From Hymenobacter jeollabukensis (lineage in GTDB: Bacteria; Bacteroidota; Bacteroidia; Cytophagales; Hymenobacteraceae), in the NCBI RefSeq assembly GCF_005771675.1, contig NZ_VAJM01000004.1, forward strand, positions 186,001 to 250,000: 64,000 nucleotides of DNA, read 5' to 3'. Positions 57,903 to 64,000 of this stretch are shown piece by piece; the stretch's first letter is position 1, and every line of letters starts with the position of its first letter. The position numbers and the translations under genes are program-made. Below the pieces are notes generated by a model. That model was not told where the DNA came from, did not search any database, and saw only the letters and a list, made by a program, of their open reading frames with translations.

Positions 57903-58679
57903 TTACGCGGCCGGTGCCGGTGCACCAGCATTTCCACCCAGCAATTGCTGTCCGTAGGGGCACACATCGAGCATCACGCAACGGCGGCAGGCGGGACTGC
58001 GAAAAAAGCAGCACTTCTGCCCGTGAAACATCAGCGCTTCGTGGTGGTCGTACACCTGCTGGGCGTCCCAGCCTTCGGGCAGCAAGGCTTCGAGCAGGGC
58101 GTGCGAGGCCTCGGTGCCCACTTTCGGCCCGATCAAACCCAGGCGCTGGGCCACGCGTTGGTGGTGGCTGTCGACGGGCATAGCGGGGCGGCGCAGGGTG
58201 CTGAAGAGCAGGGTGGCGGCGCTGGTCTTGGGCCCCACGCCGGGCAGCGTCTCCAGCCAGGCGCGGGCTTCGGGCACGGGCAGTTCGGTTAGCTGCGCGG
58301 TGAGCTGGGGCAGGTCCAGCGTGCCGCCGAGCCGCTCAGTCAGCTCCCGCAGCACGGCCTGAATGCGCGGCGCCTTCTGCTCGGGCCAGGTGCAGGGATT
58401 GATGAGCGTCTCGACTTCGGCGGTGGGGGCGTCGCGCACTTCGGCCCAGGTGGGTAGGGCCGCCACCAGCTGCTGGTAGGCCAGGTGCGAGTCGGCGTTG
58501 CGGGTGCGGTGCGAAAGGATGGCGCTGACCAACTCGCTCAGCGGATCCTTGACGCTGAAAAACCGGAACGGGGCGCCGTAAAGGGCGCACAGCCGCTCGT
58601 GGGCCAGCAAAGCCAGCGCTTGGCGGTGGACGAAGTCGGCCGCAGTGGCCGCGGAATCGGGGAGGGGAGCAGGGGGCAC
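57903..58679 (-). CDS. Endonuclease III-like DNA glycosylase
   Basis: Base-excision repair enzyme, 258 residues from GTG 58679. No ATG fits; this start lies just after the terminator of the gene before, which rules out the longer frame. HhH-GPD core: LETLPGVGPKTSAATLLF with the catalytic Lys, then VDSHHQRVAQRLG with the catalytic Asp. The end has a 4Fe-4S cluster loop C-x6-C-x2-C-x5-C (residues CFFRSPACRRCVMLDVC). All three key elements intact. Close to Nth and MutY relatives; removal of oxidised pyrimidines is the likely role. Confidence 0.86.
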   Translation of the reverse strand: MPPAPLPDSAATAADFVHRQALALLAHERLCALYGAPFRFFSVKDPLSELVSAILSHRTRNADSHLAYQQLVAALPTWAEVRDAPTAEVETLINPCTWPEQKAPRIQAVLRELTERLGGTLDLPQLTAQLTELPVPEARAWLETLPGVGPKTSAATLLFSTLRRPAMPVDSHHQRVAQRLGLIGPKVGTEASHALLEALLPEGWDAQQVYDHHEALMFHGQKCCFFRSPACRRCVMLDVCPYGQQLLGGNAGAPAPAA

Positions 58680-58726
58680 AGTAGCGGCAAACGCAGCCCC
58701 GGGCCCGGCGGTTGGGAGCCGGACGC

Positions 58727-58762
58727 AAAAAAGCCGGACCCCGCGTGGGCTCCGGCTTTTTT
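58727..58762 (-). terminator. Terminator after the Gly/Tyr-rich secreted protein gene
   Basis: AAAAAAGCCGGA (58727-58738) pairs with TCCGGCTTTTTT (58751-58762). On the minus strand it follows the stop at 58783 by 20 bp with a T6 run. Confidence 0.9.
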
Positions 58763-58782
58763 GCCCCGAGGGGCGTGGGGAC

Positions 58783-59652
58783 TTAGCGGGCGGCCGCGTC
58801 GCCGTAGTTGTAGAGCTGCACGGCCTGCTTGAGCTTGCGGGCCTGGGCACCGCTCAGGAACGTAGGCACCAGCAGCACCGGCACCGATACCAGCACCAGC
58901 GGCAGGCCGCGGCTGTTGCCGCTGAAGGTGTTCAGCATGCCGAGGGCCAGCAAGCCGCCGCCCGCCACGTAGCCGGCCGTGCTGTAGCGGCGCAGCCGGG
59001 CCACGTCGCGCAGCAGGGCCGCGCTGCCGGGGTTGTCCGACACGGCCACGCTCAGGCTGCGGAAGTTCATGTCCTGAATCGGCCCGCCGTCCTTGCTGAA
59101 ATATTCCGTCTTCACGGTGCGGTAGCCGTTGCCGTAGGGGTAACCGCCGTACGGATAGCCGCCGTAGCCGTAGGGGTAGCCGAAACGGCCAAAGCCGCCG
59201 TAGCCGAACCCGCTGCCGTAGGCGCCCGGCATGTACTGCTGCGAGGTGATGGAGTAGGTGCTGATGCGGCCGGTCTTCTCGCGGCGCAGCGTGCTCACGC
59301 GGCGCGAACCGGGCAAGGTGGTGCGGATGTAGTGCCCGGTTTCGTCGTCGAAGAACTTGATCTGGTCCAGCTCGAAGCGTTGCTGCCCGTTCAGCAACAG
59401 GTAAGAGCGGCCCAGGGCCGGTTGGCGCAGCTCCACGTCATCGGCGGCGTATACCGCCCCGTTGACCAGGCCAATGCGGTAGCGCGGCTGCTGTTGCTGC
59501 GGCGGGGCGGTGGCCGGCGCCGTAGCCGTGCGCACCGTGGTATCGGGGGCCGTGGGCGGGGTGTTGAGCTGGGGAGGAGTGTCCTGCGCGGCGGCGGGGA
59601 CCAGGGCGGCCCCGCCCAACACGGCGGCAAGCAACAACGGGCGGATATTCAT
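58783..59652 (-). CDS. Secreted protein with Gly/Tyr/Pro-rich segment
   Basis: 289 residues from ATG 59652. Signal peptide (MNIRPLLLAAVLGGAALVPAAAQ), Pro/Thr linker, a beta-rich unit (YRIGLVNGAVYAADDVELRQPALGRSYLLLNGQ), then a low-complexity stretch GYGGFGRFGYPYGYGGYPY and a second GGYPYGNG, then two hydrophobic segments near 225-270. Similar openings occur in the secreted protein at 45503. No known function. Surface or periplasmic location is likely. Confidence 0.7.
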   Translation of the reverse strand: MNIRPLLLAAVLGGAALVPAAAQDTPPQLNTPPTAPDTTVRTATAPATAPPQQQQPRYRIGLVNGAVYAADDVELRQPALGRSYLLLNGQQRFELDQIKFFDDETGHYIRTTLPGSRRVSTLRREKTGRISTYSITSQQYMPGAYGSGFGYGGFGRFGYPYGYGGYPYGGYPYGNGYRTVKTEYFSKDGGPIQDMNFRSLSVAVSDNPGSAALLRDVARLRRYSTAGYVAGGGLLALGMLNTFSGNSRGLPLVLVSVPVLLVPTFLSGAQARKLKQAVQLYNYGDAAAR

Positions 59653-59840
59653 GGTGGGGAGGAAGGCGTGAACGGACAGAAAGGTACCGGAAGAAACGCG
59701 CCGCACGGTGTCGGGAGCGTGAACGAGCCTGATCGAACGGCAAGAAAACAATCCGAGCTGAATAGTGGCCGGCGCGGGGCGACATTCCGAGCCAGAAACG
59801 ACGGCGGCCCGGCAAGATGTTCCCCCGCGCGTTGGGCTTT

Positions 59841-62800
59841 TTACGGCGTCAGGGCCGCGTCGGGGTCATCGGGCACGAAATCTTCCGGCGTCACCTCGGC
59901 GGAATCGGCAAACCGGCCCTTGAAACGGGCGTAAAGCGCATTCATGCCCAGCAGCAGCAGGCCCATAAAGATGAAGACGACGGCCTGCGTGATGGTGCCG
60001 CGCTGGCTCAGATCGAAGAACACCAGCCGCACCATGCACACCCCAATGCCGGCCAGCGCCACGTAGCGCAGGTCGCGGCGGCGCAGCAGCAGGCTGCTCA
60101 CGAACACGCCCACCACTTCCAGCATCAGCAGCACGGTGAGCACCGAGCGGTCGAAGGACTGCAGCAGCAGCAGCGTGAGCACTCCGAAGGCCGGGTAGAG
60201 CAGTAGCGGCACTAGCCAGCGGAAACGCAGGCGGCCCAGTTGGGCCAGGCCCTGGAGGCCCGGCGGCCACTGCAGGCCTTTGGTGACGGGCACGCGGCGC
60301 AGCAGCACCGCCGCCAGCGCAAAAAGCAGCGCCACTGCCCCGGTCGTGGTCAGCCAGGGCGCGGCCAGCCACGCGCCCGGGTGCAGGTAGCGCAGCGTGA
60401 CGTAGGCGGCCGTAGCGGCGGCCAGCCAGTACAGCGGTAGCGCGTACAAGCCGAGGCGGCGCAGGCGCAAGGGCAGGCGCGGGGCCGCCGCAGCCAGCAG
60501 CAGGGCCAGCAGCACCTCCAGCGGAGCGTGCCAGATGACGCGCGTTTCCCAGTGCAGGGTGAAGCCGGCCAGTAGCAAGGTCAGCTCGGGCAGCCAGGGA
60601 TGCAGCAGGCGCCAGCTGCGCTGGGTGGCGGCAGCCGGTGCGGGCAGCAGGGACACTGTGCCCATTAGAGCCAGTAGCGCGGCGGCCGTGAAGCGCCGGG
60701 CGGGCCAGCCCAGCAGCAGCTCGCGGCTGCCCAGCACCGGGCCCAGATGGTAGAGCAGGGCCGCCCCCAGCAGGACGTAGCCAAGATGCAGCACGTAGCG
60801 GGCGGGCTGGCCCGCGCGTTGCTGGGCCTCGGCGGCCGCACCGGTCTGCAGCCACCGGGCCGCCGCGAAAGTGGCCGCGGCCAGCAGCGTCCAGAGTAGT
60901 ACGGGTGCGGCATCGGAGCGGAAATGGAACGCCAGCCAGGCCGTGGCGCCCAGGTGCAGGCCCAGCAGGTACAGCCAGGGCCAGCGCACGTGCCGCGCCC
61001 GGGCAGCCCACCACGAGGCGGCCAGCCCCGCCAGCGGCAGCAGCGCCGTGGGCAGCAGGTACAGCAGCCGCGGCCCGACTTGCAGCACCTGGTGCTCCGC
61101 CGCGTGGTGCCACTGCAGCAGCCCGAAGCCGCTGCTGCTCAGCAGCACACCCAGCCACAGCCCCGGCACGGCCACCGTGCGCCGCAGCGCAAGCATACCG
61201 GCGCCCACCAGCACCGCGGCCCACGCCGCCCAGCCCTGCTGGTACACCAGCGCGGCCGCGGCCAGCGGCAGCAGACCGGCCACCAGACCCAGCAGGCGCA
61301 GGCGGTAGGTCGGATCATAGGCCAGCGGCAAGGCGTCGTAAGCGGGCGCGTCGCGGCGGGCCAGCAGGGCCTGGGCGGCGGCGGTTGCTACGGCGGCCGT
61401 CAGCAGCAGCAGGGCGCGCAGGTTCGGGCTGATGACGAGCAGGCTATCGATGCGGCTGACTGCGGGCACCAGTCCGAGGGCCAGCAGTAGGGTGGCATAG
61501 AGCAGCACGCGGTACAAGGGCCACTCGCGGCGCAGGGCCAGCAGCAGCGTCATCAGCAGGGTTTCGAGGTAGAGCAGCAGGGCGGTGGCGGGCCAGCTCA
61601 GGCCCAGCTCGTGCAGGCCCAGCGCCGCCAGCATCAGTAAGCTCTGCCCGATGAGTACGTGCAGCTGCCGCAGCCATTCGGCGGTGCCGCGCAGCCACTG
61701 GCTCACACCGAAAGCGCAGGCAGCCGCGGCCACGGTGCCCAGCAGCAGCCCGGGAATAGAGGTCGGCGTCGGGCCGAAAAAGGATTGCGCCAGCACCAGC
61801 AGCAGGCCGGTGTAGTGCAGCCCGATCAGCACGCCCACCGAGGGACCCGCCCAGAAGGCCAGGCCACCCTCCGCTGGCGGCGGCGTTTCGGCCTGACGGG
61901 TGGCGCTGGTGAGGCGGAAGAAGGCCGCGCCCAGCACGGCGGCCAGCAGCAGGCCGGCCGCCCGGCGGTAAAGCTGCGCGGCTGCCAGGTTCGGCTGCAG
62001 CAGCTCAGATACGCCGAGTAGCAGCAGGATCAGGCCCGTTAGCTGAGCTGTTATGGCCAGCACCTGCGGCACGCGGGCCTCGGCGCGGCGCGCCAGCAGC
62101 AGGGTGGCCGCCAGGGTCTCAGCATAGAGGATCAGGAGCGTAGTTGGCCAGCTCAAGCCCAATTCGTGCAGTCCAAGTACGGCCACTGCCAATAGCGCCT
62201 GGGCCGCCAGCAGGTGCAGCTGCCGTAGCCACTCCGCCCCGCCCCGCAGCCATAAGCTCACGCCCGTCGCGCAGCCGGCGGCCGCCACGGTGGCGGCCAG
62301 CAGGGCCGGAATGGACGTCGGGGCCGGGCCGAAGAAGGCCTGGGCCAAGACCAGCAGCAGGCCGGTGTAATGCAGCCCGATCAGCGCGCCGGCCCACGTG
62401 CCCAATCCGCTGAGGGGGTCAGTGTCCGAGTCGAAGCTTGCGGAGCGGGTACGATGGCCCAGGCGGAAGAAGGCAGCGCCCAGCAGCGCCGCCAGCAGCA
62501 AGCTACCGGCCCGCCGGTAGAGCTGCGCGGCCGTCAGCACCGGCAGCGGCAGGGCGAAAAGGCTCACGAGCAGCAGCAGCAGGCCGGTCAGTAGCGCCGC
62601 GGCGGTCAGCATTTGGGGTACGCGGGCTTCGGCGCGGCGGATGAGCAGCAGCGCGGCCGCCAGGGTTTCGGCGTAGAGAATCAGTAGGGTGGCGGGCCAG
62701 CCCAGCCCTAGCTCGTGTAGGCCGAGCACGGCCACCGTCAGCAGCAGCTGGGCGGCCAGCAGGTGCAGCTGCCGGAACCACGGCGCCCCGTTGCGCAGCC

Positions 62801-64000
62801 ACTGGCTCAGAGCCAGCACCGCGGCGGCGGCGGCCGTGCTGGCCCCAATCAGCCCGAGCACCGGCGGCTGCGCCGTGCCGAACAGAGCCCGCAGCACCAG
62901 CGCCGCCGCCCCCACGTACAGCCCGCCCACCAGTCCGCCGAAGCTGCGGTACAGCTCGCGGCGCAGCGGCGAGGCCGTGTCGGCGGTGAGCAGCGGCAGC
63001 GTGCGGGCCAGGTGGAAGTAGGCCGCGCCGGCCGCCGCGGCCAGGAAGAGCAGCAGCGCATTGCGGTGCAGGCCAGTAGCCGAGTAAGCAGGCAGTTGCA
63101 GCAGATTCACGAGCAGCAGCCCGCCGCCGGCCAGAAGGGCGCCCACCGAGGCAATCTGGAACACCAGGCTTTCCTCTTGGCGGGCCATGATGAAGGCCAC
63201 CAGCAGCGTTTCGAGCAGCATGAACACCAGGATGACGCTCACGGTGGCGTGCCAGCCCTGCAGCGACAACGCCGTAGCCAGGGCCAGAATCAGCGAAATG
63301 ACGGTGTCGGTCTGGAACAGCCACTGAATGCCCAGCCGCCGCGCCTGCCGCGCCACCCAAAAGGTGGTAATGGCGCCCAGGCCCAGCGGAATGGTTTTCC
63401 ACACCGAGCCGGTGCTGTAGAGGTACAGGTTGATGCCCAGGCAGGTCCAATTCAACACGTGCGCGGCGAAGAGCAGCGCGTCGAACCGTCCGTTGGCGTA
63501 CACCTTGCGGTATTGCACCACGGCCGCGGCCAGGCCCACCAGCAGCACCAGCGCCATGGCGCCCAGGCGCAGGCCCGCGGCCATGGGCGGGGTCAGCTGT
63601 CCGTGCCAGTACAGGTGAAACGCGAAAAAGCTGACAATGCTCAGCAGCAACTGGTGGCGCCAGCGCTGCCGGTACGTAATGGCAATGGCAAAGGCCGTAA
63701 CCGCCGCCGCGGCCCCGAGCGTGAGCAGCGTGGGCGGCAGCACGGCCAGAGCCACTAGGCTCAGGATGCCGTGCAGGGATGAAACGGCTTCGCGGCTGCT
63801 GTTCCAGGCCAGCCAGAGGTTGGCGGCGGCCCCGGCAAACAGTAGCAGGTAACCCAGCGGCCCTTCCACCCAGCGCAGGCCCGGAATGCTCACGGCCCCC
63901 ACGCAGGTAAAGAGGAAAATGGCCGCCGCGCTGCTTTGCAGCCACACCGCCAGCTGGGCCGCGAAGGGCTTGGTGCGCAGATAATAGTACCCGCCCAGCA
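59841..64000 (-). CDS. DUF2339 polytopic membrane protein (5' end outside window)
   Basis: More than 1380 residues in the window; the frame stays open to the right edge (residues reading LGGYYYLRTKPFAAQLAV), so the start is outside. Dozens of Leu/Ala-rich membrane helices in the DUF2339 pattern (FLFTCVGAVSIPGLRWVEGPLGYLLLF). Its ~180-residue module with LHELGLSWP and RQLHLLAAQ repeats three times (see findings). DUF2339 proteins have no known role. The C terminus (SAEVTPEDFVPDDPDAALTP) is soluble and acidic. Confidence 0.85.
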   Translation of the reverse strand, partial: LGGYYYLRTKPFAAQLAVWLQSSAAAIFLFTCVGAVSIPGLRWVEGPLGYLLLFAGAAANLWLAWNSSREAVSSLHGILSLVALAVLPPTLLTLGAAAAVTAFAIAITYRQRWRHQLLLSIVSFFAFHLYWHGQLTPPMAAGLRLGAMALVLLVGLAAAVVQYRKVYANGRFDALLFAAHVLNWTCLGINLYLYSTGSVWKTIPLGLGAITTFWVARQARRLGIQWLFQTDTVISLILALATALSLQGWHATVSVILVFMLLETLLVAFIMARQEESLVFQIASVGALLAGGGLLLVNLLQLPAYSATGLHRNALLLFLAAAAGAAYFHLARTLPLLTADTASPLRRELYRSFGGLVGGLYVGAAALVLRALFGTAQPPVLGLIGASTAAAAAVLALSQWLRNGAPWFRQLHLLAAQLLLTVAVLGLHELGLGWPATLLILYAETLAAALLLIRRAEARVPQMLTAAALLTGLLLLLVSLFALPLPVLTAAQLYRRAGSLLLAALLGAAFFRLGHRTRSASFDSDTDPLSGLGTWAGALIGLHYTGLLLVLAQAFFGPAPTSIPALLAATVAAAGCATGVSLWLRGGAEWLRQLHLLAAQALLAVAVLGLHELGLSWPTTLLILYAETLAATLLLARRAEARVPQVLAITAQLTGLILLLLGVSELLQPNLAAAQLYRRAAGLLLAAVLGAAFFRLTSATRQAETPPPAEGGLAFWAGPSVGVLIGLHYTGLLLVLAQSFFGPTPTSIPGLLLGTVAAAACAFGVSQWLRGTAEWLRQLHVLIGQSLLMLAALGLHELGLSWPATALLLYLETLLMTLLLALRREWPLYRVLLYATLLLALGLVPAVSRIDSLLVISPNLRALLLLTAAVATAAAQALLARRDAPAYDALPLAYDPTYRLRLLGLVAGLLPLAAAALVYQQGWAAWAAVLVGAGMLALRRTVAVPGLWLGVLLSSSGFGLLQWHHAAEHQVLQVGPRLLYLLPTALLPLAGLAASWWAARARHVRWPWLYLLGLHLGATAWLAFHFRSDAAPVLLWTLLAAATFAAARWLQTGAAAEAQQRAGQPARYVLHLGYVLLGAALLYHLGPVLGSRELLLGWPARRFTAAALLALMGTVSLLPAPAAATQRSWRLLHPWLPELTLLLAGFTLHWETRVIWHAPLEVLLALLLAAAAPRLPLRLRRLGLYALPLYWLAAATAAYVTLRYLHPGAWLAAPWLTTTGAVALLFALAAVLLRRVPVTKGLQWPPGLQGLAQLGRLRFRWLVPLLLYPAFGVLTLLLLQSFDRSVLTVLLMLEVVGVFVSSLLLRRRDLRYVALAGIGVCMVRLVFFDLSQRGTITQAVVFIFMGLLLLGMNALYARFKGRFADSAEVTPEDFVPDDPDAALTP

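Noticed and set aside
62503-63945. 480-codon frame in another minus-strand phase within the DUF2339 gene
   Set aside because: Arg/Gly/Pro-rich translation typical of an out-of-frame reading; the DUF2339 frame has membrane helices and continues past the edge.
1-64000. tRNA or rRNA genes
   Set aside because: I saw no cloverleaf with a GTTCGAATC-type arm and no rRNA-like conserved stretch, but an exhaustive search by eye is not possible.

Overview
The window looks like chromosomal DNA of a high-GC Bacteroidota, most probably Hymenobacter or a close relative in the Hymenobacteraceae. Grounds: a protein ending in a type IX secretion sorting domain, a TonB-dependent receptor with an N-terminal carboxypeptidase-like domain followed by a DUF4249 lipoprotein, a DUF2723 glycosyltransferase, a CvfB-like protein, promoters that look like TTG-N19..21-TAnnTTTG rather than the sigma70 consensus, and few Shine-Dalgarno sites. 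The species call is inference. I saw no rRNA, tRNA, transposase, prophage or CRISPR-cas genes. Both edges cut genes (a zinc deacylase on the left, a giant DUF2339 membrane protein on the right).

Layout. 1-9.2 kb: M14-type deacylase, an RCC1-repeat/T9SS protein whose leader is interrupted by a TGA, a multi-PAS histidine kinase with its single-domain response regulator, a lipoprotein, and a secreted S9 peptidase. 9.4-19 kb: envelope genes (OmpH-like chaperone, TonB-dependent receptor plus DUF4249, small lipoprotein, beta-barrel proteins including a POTRA/BamA-like one), an NAD(P)-binding protein and CvfB. 19-22.8 kb: a radical SAM / DUF4130 pair predicted to act on nucleic acid, with a tiny Cys-rich ORF between, then rfbD. 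22.9-30 kb: MFS exporter, DUF2723 glycosyltransferase, Gre-factor relative, bestrophin, DUF416. 30-33.7 kb: AraC regulator, aldehyde dehydrogenase and DUF779, with a likely AraC operator upstream of the dehydrogenase. 33.8-45.2 kb: small envelope proteins, a secreted esterase, then penicillin-binding protein 1C and a divergent alpha-2-macroglobulin lipoprotein, a pair long known to travel together. 45.5-49.7 kb: secreted protein, M28 peptidase, LysR regulator, threonine synthase. 49.9-53.8 kb: a three-gene minus-strand operon of a TPR-AAA+ ATPase and two TPR/membrane proteins, the best candidate here for an undescribed system. 54-64 kb: Amt transporter, ZIP transporter, DUF167, small membrane protein, endonuclease III-like glycosylase, secreted Gly/Tyr-rich protein, DUF2339 protein.

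The most striking non-coding feature is a set of long, near-perfect inverted repeats scattered between genes, in several sequence families (GTCATGCTGAGC..., GTCATCCTGAGCGCAGCG..., GTCATTCAGAGCGCAGC..., TTTCACCA arrays and others). They often start within a few bases of a stop codon; one supplies the stop codon of the MFS gene, and a related-looking segment sits in frame inside the pbpC transpeptidase domain. They look like REP/MITE-type elements mobilised from elsewhere, since no transposase is present here.
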